This document shows, piece by piece, positions 1-7,187 of a stretch of DNA of 7,656 nt. Where the stretch lies: NCBI GenBank assembly GCA_012329085.1, contig JAAXQB010000199.1, forward strand, positions 1 to 7,656. Direction: 5' to 3'. Made by a program: the position numbers and the translations under genes. How positions within the stretch are numbered: the first letter of the stretch is position 1; every line of letters starts with the position of its first letter. The notes below the pieces were generated by a model. It was not told where the DNA came from. It did not search any database and worked only from the letters and a program-made list of their open reading frames with translations. Source of the stretch: Methanosarcinales archaeon (GTDB taxonomy: Archaea > Halobacteriota > Methanosarcinia > Methanosarcinales > Methanosarcinaceae).

Positions 1-255
1 AATATTAAAAACACTCACAATCAACATCATTTACAAAATTTAAAAATACATAAAATTTCTTATTGGAAAATTATAAAATCCTTTATAAATACAATCATTT
101 TACCTAAAATATCGCTATAAATAAATGATTCAAATAAATTCTAATACACCATATATGCTCCAATCACATATATACTTTACAAACAAATTCCAAAACAAAG
201 AGATAATATACATTTATTTTTAACAAACTATTAAAAATATAAATTTAACCACAAT
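1..255. other. AT-rich non-coding tail after cas4; possible CRISPR leader
   Basis: No credible gene is seen here. The stretch is extremely AT-rich and follows the stop codon of the last operon gene (cas4, TAG). I see no direct repeats of the 28-37 base size expected of a CRISPR repeat, and no GC-rich stem followed by a T-run on the minus strand, so no intrinsic terminator can be called. Two short AT-rich inverted repeats occur: AATCATTT (93-100) with AAATGATT (123-130), and ATATATG (151-157) with CATATAT (167-173). Both are weak enough to be chance. Because arrays commonly sit next to the adaptation genes and leaders are AT-rich, this could be the leader of an array beyond the left edge. That is inference only. 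Confidence 0.3.
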
Positions 256-846
256 CTAAACACACACATTTCTATAACAACAATCAACACACTTCATAGG
301 TGACTTTTTTATCATGGGATATATCCCCTTTTCAACAATACTCAACACATCTTTAATCATATCAATCGCCTTCTTAAAATCTGACGGCTTAAAATCAATC
401 TGCTTAACAAGATTATTACTTCTCGTATAACAAATATACCCACGATTCACCTCCACTCCATAATTCTCAGAAATCATAAGCCCATACAAAATTAATTGAT
501 ACTTATGCGTTCTAAAAATCTTATCCTTATATTCTGCAAACTTATATTCAAAAGGTGCAGCACTTCCATCATCCATAAATAAAACTTCATCAACAATTCC
601 CTTTATTCTATTGTTTTTAGATACAATAAAAACTTCAGATTCCTTTGCACTACAAAATATCTTTTTTCTCACATATTCTTTATTCGTAAAACATTTTTTC
701 TTATGAATCTCACGCCCTTTTAAAACCTTAAATCTCTTTTCTTCATGCTGCTGCATTCCAAGACAATGCATAAAATAAATAAATCTCGGGCAAAACAGAT
801 ATTCCATCACATCTGTAACAATAATTATTGCACCTTCATTCATCAT
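256..846 (-). CDS. cas4: CRISPR-associated exonuclease Cas4
   Basis: This is a 196-residue Cas4, a RecB-like nuclease with an iron-sulphur cluster. In the family it trims prespacers and helps select PAM-adjacent DNA together with Cas1-Cas2. Visible hallmarks are the N-terminal cysteine C19 in the FCPR context, H48 in GREIH, the nuclease core D86 (GIVDE), E100 and K102 (FEYK), and Y116-Q117 of motif QhXXY type. The C-terminal cluster is C186-x2-C189-x5-C195, with an extra C190. C19 and these three cysteines are the expected 4Fe-4S ligands. The length is normal for Cas4. Two ATG codons stand in tandem at the start (846 and 843); the upstream ribosome site is weak (GGG about 10 bases away), so the two cannot be separated. 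It lies 17 bases after cas2 and closes the operon, whereas in the usual type I-B order cas4 precedes cas1. Confidence 0.95.
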   Translation of the reverse strand: MMNEGAIIIVTDVMEYLFCPRFIYFMHCLGMQQHEEKRFKVLKGREIHKKKCFTNKEYVRKKIFCSAKESEVFIVSKNNRIKGIVDEVLFMDDGSAAPFEYKFAEYKDKIFRTHKYQLILYGLMISENYGVEVNRGYICYTRSNNLVKQIDFKPSDFKKAIDMIKDVLSIVEKGIYPMIKKSPMKCVDCCYRNVCV

Positions 847-863
847 TCAATATGCCCATAAAT

Positions 864-1165
<302 letters not shown>

Positions 1166-1170
1166 AATTT

Positions 1171-2139
1171 TTATTTTATCAATTTATTCGCAATTTCATG
1201 ACAATCATATTGAATAATATTTCTTATCTTAATAAGTCGGCCCTTATGTTTAATCTGTTTATCAAACAATTCATTTATCGCACCAATACAAACAGCTTTC
1301 CCCTCTGTATTAAGAGTAAGCCCTTTCGGTATTTCACTAAACATCGTATCCTTAACTTTTCTTTTTGAAAAAAGCCCAATAATTACCCTATCTACAAAAA
1401 TACGATACGGTTCAATAAGATCAAATACAAGTGATTTTTTATTATAATTATCAGTATGAAGAAAACCCACAAAAGGATCAAGTCCTGCAATAATACATGC
1501 CTTCTCTACAAGAGAATACAACACTCCATAACCATAATTCAAAAGACAATTAAAACCATCTTTTGCAGGATTTTTACTTCGCCCATTAAATCTCCATTTA
1601 TCTGTAAGAATACCTGATAATGCAGTAAAATAATGCTTTGACGCCATTCCTTCAAGTCCCATAATTCGCTCACGATTAGAAGAAATAGAACCAGTGGTGT
1701 TAATAAGGGATTTATTCAATCTCTCAATCTTTACAATATATCCTTCAATATAATCTCTTTGATTTGGTCTATTCTTTTTAAGATCTTTTAAAAATACAAT
1801 CTGATTATCAATCTTTTTTTCAATCCAACCCTTTACCATTTTAAATCCCATTTGTTCAGTTGAAACCTCAAGTTGTCGCCTTCGAATGTATGTTGTGCTA
1901 CCAAGTTTTGAATGCCACACCCTACCATATGGATTGCCATGCTTATCAAGAAATATTATATCAATATTATTTTCAACTGCAAATTTAATAGCATCTGTAG
2001 TGATGGTGGCAGAAGTTGTAATAAGAATACTCTCTATCTTTTGGACGGATACTTCAAATATCTTATCATCATTTTTAATAACAAAACAATTATTATTCTT
2101 TTTAAGGTATGCCCCATACGAATTAATTACAAGTTGCAT
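1171..2139 (-). CDS. cas1: CRISPR-associated integrase Cas1 (type I-B)
   Basis: This is a 322-residue Cas1, the metal-dependent integrase that inserts new spacers at the leader end of the array. The N-terminal beta domain (about 1-75) carries the typical opening LVINSYGAYLKKNN and the segment NNIDIIFLDKHGNPYGRV. The mostly helical catalytic domain follows. The expected metal-binding triad is present: E163 in MGLEGMASKHYF, H228 in GFLHTDNYNKKS and E243 in FDLIEPYR. The conserved LLNYGYGVLYS segment lies at about 199-209. The length is standard. The ATG at 2139 follows a 31-base gap after cas6, the largest gap in the operon, and has no clear Shine-Dalgarno sequence. Hand counts of single 60-base lines here give roughly 25-43% GC, clearly above much of the neighbouring cas6 and cas3, so this gene may begin a module of separate origin. 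Confidence 0.97.
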   Translation of the reverse strand: MQLVINSYGAYLKKNNNCFVIKNDDKIFEVSVQKIESILITTSATITTDAIKFAVENNIDIIFLDKHGNPYGRVWHSKLGSTTYIRRRQLEVSTEQMGFKMVKGWIEKKIDNQIVFLKDLKKNRPNQRDYIEGYIVKIERLNKSLINTTGSISSNRERIMGLEGMASKHYFTALSGILTDKWRFNGRSKNPAKDGFNCLLNYGYGVLYSLVEKACIIAGLDPFVGFLHTDNYNKKSLVFDLIEPYRIFVDRVIIGLFSKRKVKDTMFSEIPKGLTLNTEGKAVCIGAINELFDKQIKHKGRLIKIRNIIQYDCHEIANKLIK

Positions 2140-2170
2140 GTTTTTATTTAAGTACCATTATTTTCATAAC

Positions 2171-2845
2171 TTATAGTTCATATTGCTTTACAGTTCCAAA
2201 CCCTCTTGATACTGATTTACCAATTCCAAGTAAATTTGGGATTTCAAAATTTATCAAAAAAGTTCCTATAAATGTAGCTATTGGAACGCCTTTTAAACTA
2301 CTTTTCCTTAATTTAAGCTCTGTATAACTTTTTATACTATCAGGAATTGTATAATTTAAAGATTTTGACATGGATAAAATATTTCCAATTAAAATTTTAT
2401 CAAGAAGTTGTTTTTTTTCTCTATGATTTAAAGAATTATATTTTATATAATTTTTCTGATTTAATGCAAAATACGGTGTTACAAATTTATATTTAATTAA
2501 ATTATCAGACATTCCAAAATTTAATTCTTTAATTGCAATCCCTTTTTCAATAATTTCATATTTATTGCTATTTAAATTTATTGTATCAAATTTATCATAA
2601 ATTTCTTTTAAAACAGTAGCACCTTCATTAATTCCAATAATCATAGCTTTTGCATGTTTTTTTTGATTTTCAGATATAACTTTATACTGCACACGAGGAT
2701 ATTCATAAATTACCTTTTCTGCATTATGTTGATGAAGAAGAATATATTCATTGAATTGTGAGGCAAAAAATCCTCTAATTTGAGAAGCAGATTCTTTAAT
2801 TGGCTTATCAGAGCATAACGATAATATCATTAAATCTAATTTCAT
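2171..2845 (-). CDS. cas6: CRISPR RNA endoribonuclease Cas6 (Cas6b type)
   Basis: This is a 224-residue RAMP protein, best read as Cas6b, which cuts the long CRISPR transcript within each repeat to give crRNAs carrying a repeat-derived 5' handle. The main evidence is the C-terminal glycine-rich loop GIGKSVSRGFG (residues 207-217), the hallmark of Cas6/RAMP folds, preceded by the hydrophobic strand FLINFEIPNLL. Near the N-terminus, LLHQHN holds H38 and H40. Histidines in this position are the candidate general acid/base of the family, as I recall for studied Cas6b enzymes. An IRGFFASQFNEY helix precedes them. The start is supported by AAAGG about 11 bases upstream, overlapping the cas3 stop. 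The position after cas3 is unusual, since type I-B operons normally open with cas6. A second cas6 upstream of cas8b, outside the window, cannot be excluded. Confidence 0.88.
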   Translation of the reverse strand: MKLDLMILSLCSDKPIKESASQIRGFFASQFNEYILLHQHNAEKVIYEYPRVQYKVISENQKKHAKAMIIGINEGATVLKEIYDKFDTINLNSNKYEIIEKGIAIKELNFGMSDNLIKYKFVTPYFALNQKNYIKYNSLNHREKKQLLDKILIGNILSMSKSLNYTIPDSIKSYTELKLRKSSLKGVPIATFIGTFLINFEIPNLLGIGKSVSRGFGTVKQYEL

Positions 2846-2855
2846 TATTGTTTTT

Positions 2856-2861
2856 ACCTTT
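2856..2861 (-). promoter_or_regulatory. Ribosome binding site of cas6, overlapping the cas3 stop
   Basis: AAAGGT on the minus strand lies 10 bases before the cas6 ATG. Its first two bases fall in the cas3 TAA stop codon, so translation of cas3 may expose or feed this site (coupling is inference). Confidence 0.55.
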
Positions 2862-5457
2862 ATGTAATTATTGTTCCAGTTCCTGCATCTTCATTTTTAA
2901 AACCAGTATCTAAATCATAAAAATTTTCAAGTTCATCAAGAGAGATATGATTAAATTTTTCATTATCTGATTCACTAATATATTGTTTATTTACAGAAAT
3001 AACATACTCATAAAATTTAGCCTTAATTTTTAAAAATTTGTTTTTTCTTTCAAATAGATTTTTTTCTTTTTGTATATTTTGATATTCATGCCATACTTTT
3101 TTTGCATCTTCATCAAGTTCTATAAAAACATCAACTTTTGGATAATCATTTTCAATCAATTTAAAATTAGACACCTCACTAAATTTCAATTGTTCAACAT
3201 ATTTCAATATTTCTTTTGATTTATCATCACTTTTTGCAATATTTATTTTTTTAAAATACTTTTCATTTAAAGAAATGAATTCATTTTCTTCAATTTTTTC
3301 ATCATGAATTTCTTTAAATATATCTTTAGTTTTATCAATGATAAAATTTTCATAAATATATGAATAATATTCTTTATCTGAATCTTCCTTTTTTAAAGTG
3401 AATATATTTACCAATCCCTTTTGTTTTTCTGCATTTCGATTACACCTTCCAGCCACCTGATTTATTGAATCTAATGGTGCAAAATCCCTATATACAACAT
3501 CCACATCAATATCAACTCCTGCCTCAATAAGTTGGGTGCTTACAATGATTTTTCGCATTTGTGCATCATTTTTTATCTCTTTAATTCTTAAAAGTCTTGA
3601 TTTTGGAATAACATTTGTTGATAAATAAAAAATTCTATTATCAATAAATTCATTATCTTTTATAGCACATTTGGAAAGCACATTCGGAACGAATGGATGT
3701 ATGAGAAAATCTTTGATTTTCGAACGAATGGGCGTATGAGAAAATCTTTGATTTTCGATAGCACATTCGGAACGAATGGGCGTATGAGAAAATCTTTGAT
3801 TTTCGATAGCACACCCTCGGAGAGAATGGGCGATAAAATTATAAATTTCTTTTGAAGATTTAATTGTATTTAAAACAATCAAAAAATCAAGACTTGGATT
3901 TGCATAAATATCCTTTAATATAATATCTTTAAATTCATCAATATTAATAGAATCTAAATTTATACTAACTTTAACCCGATTTAATGCATCAAAATATTTC
4001 TTTTTATTATCTACCAATGGAATTATTTCTTTTTCATATTCATCAAATATCAATGGAAGAGTTGCAGTAATAAAAATAAAATATACATTAAAATTATCTG
4101 CCATATACTTCATCATTTTATTAAGTAAAAGCCAATATTTATGAGGAATTGTTTGCACTTCATCAAGAATAACTATGCTATTTATGATATTATGAAACTT
4201 TCGTATGCTTCGATTTTTCTTTGAAATTATCGTATAAAAAAATTGTATAAAAGTTGTGACAATAATTTCAGAATTCCACCCTTCAATTAAAAGCAAATCT
4301 TTATTTAAATCTTTTTCATATTCCTCTTCCAATTCATTAGATTGTGAATATGCTATATCAGATAAATGATGATGCTTTAAAAGTATATCTGATGTCGGTT
4401 TATTTCCAAGAACAGTTTTAAAAACATCTTCAAAAACATCAAAATTTTGGTCAATAATACTTAAAAATGGCAATGAATATATTATTCGTGGTGTATAATT
4501 CTTTTCGCATTCAATTCTTGCCCTAAGTTTTAAAGCAAATGAAAAGGCGGTAAGTGTTTTTCCGGTGCCTGTGGGCACATTTAATGATAAGATTTTTTCA
4601 TTATCCAGATTTATTTTTTTTACTTTAGAAATAACTTCTTGATAAATTTCCTCTCTTATTGTATTAATTTTATGTTTCAATCCTTGTTTTAATGGAATAA
4701 AGTCATAAACAAAAAAATTAGTATTCAAGAATTTTTTTCTTTTGTAATCATCAACAAGATTTTCATCTATTTTAATTCTCTCAATTGAATTTAAATTTGC
4801 AGCATCAATTTTATCGGCATCAAGTAAAGTAGAATATAACAAATATTGTATAAAATAATAGAAAAGCGTAGATTCGTCATCTAAATCTCTTATTAATTTT
4901 TTATCTTTCTTAAATGCATTTTTGTATTTTTTTATTATATTACAATCAAACTCAAAATCCCCCATATCAGATAATAAATTTTTATATATGCTATTTATTA
5001 AATCAAAATCAATAGATTCGATCTGTTTCTCTAATATTTCATTTTTTTTCTTATCCAATACAACTTCATCATTAACTTCATCATCGGCATTTTTAAGATT
5101 ACCATGATGCCGCTTTACAATAAAAAAACTAATTATTGGAAAATATTTATAATATTTTTGTTCTAATATATTTTTTTCTGATAAATACTTTTTAACAACA
5201 AAATAAGTAAATATGGCAGAAATATGCGCATGATTGGAAAATTTTGATTTAGTTTTATTTTCCAATCGCTTTTGAAAATATGAAGTAGCTTTTCCAAAAT
5301 CATGTGTAAATCCAATCAATAATGCAATATTTGATATTATGGATACATCAATTTCTTTTGGTAAATTTAATTTCTTTGAGATGATGATTTTTTTTGAATA
5401 TAAACCAACATTTCTAAGATGTTCTATTAAAGGCTTATTTGGATGGGATTTTAACAT
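2860..5457 (-). CDS. cas3: CRISPR-associated nuclease-helicase Cas3 (HD and DExD/H domains in one chain)
   Basis: This is an 865-residue Cas3, recruited by Cascade to nick, unwind and degrade target DNA. The N-terminal HD nuclease (about 1-230) shows H13, the H52-D53 pair in THDFGKA, H76/H78 in NHAHIS and H117-H118 in KRHHGN. The helicase follows: Walker A TGTGKT (296-301), motif II DEVQ (432-435, a usual Cas3 variant of DEAD/H), motif III TAT (464-466), motif V STQLIEAGVDID (640-651) and motif VI QVAGRCNR (667-674). After about 680 comes a short C-terminal domain. The start shares one base with the cas5 stop (TAATG), which suggests translational coupling. The oddity is a repeat-derived insertion at residues 543-599, between VLNTIKSSKEIYNFI and the normal IFYLSTNVIPKSRL stretch of the second RecA domain. 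Every catalytic motif survives, so the enzyme is probably active, but this is not proven. Confidence 0.96.
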   Translation of the reverse strand: MLKSHPNKPLIEHLRNVGLYSKKIIISKKLNLPKEIDVSIISNIALLIGFTHDFGKATSYFQKRLENKTKSKFSNHAHISAIFTYFVVKKYLSEKNILEQKYYKYFPIISFFIVKRHHGNLKNADDEVNDEVVLDKKKNEILEKQIESIDFDLINSIYKNLLSDMGDFEFDCNIIKKYKNAFKKDKKLIRDLDDESTLFYYFIQYLLYSTLLDADKIDAANLNSIERIKIDENLVDDYKRKKFLNTNFFVYDFIPLKQGLKHKINTIREEIYQEVISKVKKINLDNEKILSLNVPTGTGKTLTAFSFALKLRARIECEKNYTPRIIYSLPFLSIIDQNFDVFEDVFKTVLGNKPTSDILLKHHHLSDIAYSQSNELEEEYEKDLNKDLLLIEGWNSEIIVTTFIQFFYTIISKKNRSIRKFHNIINSIVILDEVQTIPHKYWLLLNKMMKYMADNFNVYFIFITATLPLIFDEYEKEIIPLVDNKKKYFDALNRVKVSINLDSINIDEFKDIILKDIYANPSLDFLIVLNTIKSSKEIYNFIAHSLRGCAIENQRFSHTPIRSECAIENQRFSHTPIRSKIKDFLIHPFVPNVLSKCAIKDNEFIDNRIFYLSTNVIPKSRLLRIKEIKNDAQMRKIIVSTQLIEAGVDIDVDVVYRDFAPLDSINQVAGRCNRNAEKQKGLVNIFTLKKEDSDKEYYSYIYENFIIDKTKDIFKEIHDEKIEENEFISLNEKYFKKINIAKSDDKSKEILKYVEQLKFSEVSNFKLIENDYPKVDVFIELDEDAKKVWHEYQNIQKEKNLFERKNKFLKIKAKFYEYVISVNKQYISESDNEKFNHISLDELENFYDLDTGFKNEDAGTGTIIT
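3665..3832 (-). repeat. Tandem palindromic repeat (48-base unit) translated inside cas3
   Basis: One complete unit lies at 3761-3808, flanked by a degenerate partial copy (3809-3832), a copy shortened by 13 bases (3721-3760) and another copy (3678-3720). Read on the minus strand, each good unit holds two perfect inverted repeats. The first is GAAAATC-AAA-GATTTTC (plus-strand positions 3788-3804, 3740-3756, 3705-3721). The second is CATTCG-TTC-CGAATG (3764-3778, 3681-3695). The spacing of the first palindrome is 48 then 35 bases, which shows a 13-base loss. A 13-base near-duplication of the unit end (3665-3677 against 3678-3690) adds 13 back. In cas3 it encodes CAIENQRFSHTPIRSE (549-564), the same peptide without its last residue (565-579), then KIKDFLIHPFVPNVLS in a shifted frame. 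I do not recognise the repeat family. It resembles in style the palindromic elements known to insert in frame into Rickettsia genes, but the sequence similarity is untested. Confidence 0.92.
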
Positions 5458-6224
5458 TATTCTATAAATACAATATTTTCGCTTTTATCATCATAATTTA
5501 AAGACCAATATAAAGATTTTAATTTAACTTTCAATTCCTTGCCATTCTTTTCAAATAATATATCACTATATTTTGTAGGTATTCGTTCAGTATTAAGTTC
5601 AATTGGAACTTTTATTGAAAAATACTCACCTTGTTCAAAATTTATTCCCTTTGATTCAATCATTTCAGAAGGAACTATTGATTCAATATTTATGAAATTT
5701 TCACTTTCGTTAGACTGTGCTTCTACTTCGCCTATAAATTTAAAATTTGCAATATTTTCACTTAATCCAAGACATGGTGTATATATTGAATGATGATTGA
5801 TAAGATTTCTTTTTAAATTGTTATAAAGTTCTTCATCTATGTGGTGAAAATAGATCCTATATTTTTGATCTTTTAAAAATTCAAAATTTATCTGTGATCG
5901 ACCACCATTAGCCTTTATTAAATTCATACCCACTCCTTTTGAATTTTTTGTATGAATTAAATTTTCTGCAATCACAGTAGTTTTTATAGGTTTAAGCAAT
6001 TTTAGACCAATCTTTGCATACCCAAGTGTAAAATAATTTAAATAAGCATTATTCTCCTTTTCCTTTCCAATAATAGCACCAATTAAACCACAAAGTGCCG
6101 TTCTTGGTGGAATTGGAAATGAAAGAGGGGAAGTTGTAGTATAAAATCGTCTAAAATGTGCAAAATCCCCCCAAACATCAAATACCAATATTCTAATATT
6201 TTGGGATTCTTTATTTTCATTCAT
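5457..6224 (-). CDS. cas5: Cascade subunit Cas5 (Cas5h/Cas5b type)
   Basis: This is a 255-residue RAMP protein of the type I-B Cas5 family. Cas5 caps the 5' handle of the crRNA and joins the large subunit Cas8b to the Cas7 backbone. The N-terminal part IRILVFDVWGDFAHFRRFY, followed by SFPIPPRTALCGLIGAIIG (about residues 34-52), is the characteristic RAMP strand-loop-helix of Cas5, with a proline-rich thumb-like loop before the glycine-rich helix. The middle contains NGGRSQINFEFL and IYTPCLGLSENIANF, also typical of the Cas5h group. In type I-B this protein is structural, since Cas6 does the cutting, and no nuclease residues are expected. An AAGGCG ribosome site overlapping the cas7 stop lies 11 bases before the ATG. 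The gene is 15 bases after cas7, and its TAA shares one base with the cas3 ATG. Confidence 0.94.
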   Translation of the reverse strand: MNENKESQNIRILVFDVWGDFAHFRRFYTTTSPLSFPIPPRTALCGLIGAIIGKEKENNAYLNYFTLGYAKIGLKLLKPIKTTVIAENLIHTKNSKGVGMNLIKANGGRSQINFEFLKDQKYRIYFHHIDEELYNNLKRNLINHHSIYTPCLGLSENIANFKFIGEVEAQSNESENFINIESIVPSEMIESKGINFEQGEYFSIKVPIELNTERIPTKYSDILFEKNGKELKVKLKSLYWSLNYDDKSENIVFIE

Positions 6225-6235
6225 GATTGATTTTA

Positions 6236-6241
6236 CGCCTT
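6236..6241 (-). promoter_or_regulatory. Ribosome binding site of cas5, overlapping the cas7 stop
   Basis: AAGGCG on the minus strand begins within the cas7 TAA stop codon and ends 11 bases before the cas5 ATG. The match to the consensus is partial. Confidence 0.4.
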
Positions 6242-7187
6242 AAATGTATTCAAGATTAATATCCAATCCATCTAAATTCATATTCAATCTATCATCAGTT
6301 CTTATTTTAATATTCAAAATTTTATCTTTATTTTTATTTAATATTTGAATAAGATTGCTTGCATCAATTTCTATTTCATCAATATCTCTAAGTTTCTCAT
6401 CTCTGTGTTTTGATTTTAATTTTATTAATTTATCTAGATCTCCGATATGATAATTATTTTCTGTATACTCTACTTTTAATAATAATCTAGGCATCTGTCC
6501 TGCTTTCGAGCGGGAAATAAGATTTTTAGTTCCATTCCAAATTCCATCAATAAGTTTATCCACATCCTCTTCTGTAAGTCCTGTATGAGTTGCCGCATTT
6601 TCATTTATAATGCCATAGAAATTAATTAAAGAATATGGCAATATATCTTCTTCTCTAAATGTTTTTGTTGTTGCACCTTTTTGAGATGCAAAAGCACCGG
6701 TGCCTTTAATATGTTTCATTTCGACACGATGCATACTTCTGCCTATTCTAAATTGCACAGGACCTGTTAAAGTGATTGAACCTGTCACATTTTTCTTTTT
6801 TATAGATAAATCAAGTGGTATTGTAGCACCAAATAATCGAACATCGATACACTCTTTGATTATTTTATCTTTAATTATATTTTTTTGGATCTCAAAGTCT
6901 TTATTTTCTAAATCAACTTCGCCCTTTAAAAAATCTTTTGCTCGCAATTTAGCATCTTGTATAAACCCATTATCATCAGATATTTCTCTAACAAATATTT
7001 CATTCTTTTTAAAATTCATTAAGTAATCTCGTATAGTTCTTTTCAATCGCACATCAGTTACTATATTCAATCCTGTTTCTTCATCTATTCGTGGTTTATT
7101 TTCATCCAATGGATCTCCATTTGGATTTGCATCTTTTATATCGTATAAAAATATAAGTTCAGATCTGTTTTGTATTACATTACTCAT
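6240..7187 (-). CDS. cas7: Cascade backbone subunit Cas7 (Csh2/Cas7b type)
   Basis: This is a Csh2-type Cas7 of 315 residues from the chosen start. Several copies polymerise along the crRNA spacer to form the Cascade backbone. The opening NRSELIFLYDIKDANPNGDP, followed by LDENKPRIDEETGLNIVTDVRLKRTIRDYL, is the near-invariant Csh2 signature. Further family stretches are GPVQFRIGRSMHRVE, GTGAFASQKGATTKTFREED, INENAATHTGLTEEDVDKL and SRSKAGQMPRLLL. A longer reading from an ATG at 7196 would add Met-Thr-Ile. I prefer 7187 because the strong AAGGAG sequence (7197-7202) touches the first ATG with no spacing but lies 9 bases before the second, and the family normally starts MSNVI. With this start the gene overlaps the cas8b end by 8 bases, so the two are probably translationally coupled. 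Confidence 0.97.
   Translation of the reverse strand: MSNVIQNRSELIFLYDIKDANPNGDPLDENKPRIDEETGLNIVTDVRLKRTIRDYLMNFKKNEIFVREISDDNGFIQDAKLRAKDFLKGEVDLENKDFEIQKNIIKDKIIKECIDVRLFGATIPLDLSIKKKNVTGSITLTGPVQFRIGRSMHRVEMKHIKGTGAFASQKGATTKTFREEDILPYSLINFYGIINENAATHTGLTEEDVDKLIDGIWNGTKNLISRSKAGQMPRLLLKVEYTENNYHIGDLDKLIKLKSKHRDEKLRDIDEIEIDASNLIQILNKNKDKILNIKIRTDDRLNMNLDGLDINLEYI

Noticed and set aside
93..173. Short inverted repeats in the tail (AATCATTT/AAATGATT and ATATATG/CATATAT) as a terminator
   Set aside because: The arms are short and nearly all A-T, the loops are long, and no T-run follows on the minus strand. Such matches are expected by chance at this composition.
1886..2176. Two overlapping plus-strand open frames opposite the start of cas1 (96 and 79 codons)
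   Set aside because: They are antisense to a strongly supported cas1, and their hydrophobic, cysteine-rich translations are typical of the reverse complement of AT-rich coding DNA.
3665..3832. CRISPR array on the basis of repeated 17-base palindromes at 3705, 3740 and 3788
   Set aside because: The units are joined directly with no unique spacers between them, and the whole stretch is an open part of cas3. It is a tandem repeat, not an array.
3665..3832. cas3 as a pseudogene broken by the repeat
   Set aside because: The frame is open from the ATG at 5457 to the TAA at 2860, and all HD and helicase motifs on both sides are intact.
4922..5107. Plus-strand open frame of 61 codons opposite the HD domain of cas3
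   Set aside because: It is antisense to cas3, serine- and phenylalanine-rich as expected of a reverse-complement shadow, with no independent support.
5539..5793. Plus-strand open frame of 84 codons opposite cas5
   Set aside because: It is the antisense shadow of cas5 with no ribosome site or recognisable domain.
6700..7026. Plus-strand open frame of 108 codons opposite cas7
   Set aside because: It is antisense to the highly conserved Csh2 coding sequence and has no recognisable features.
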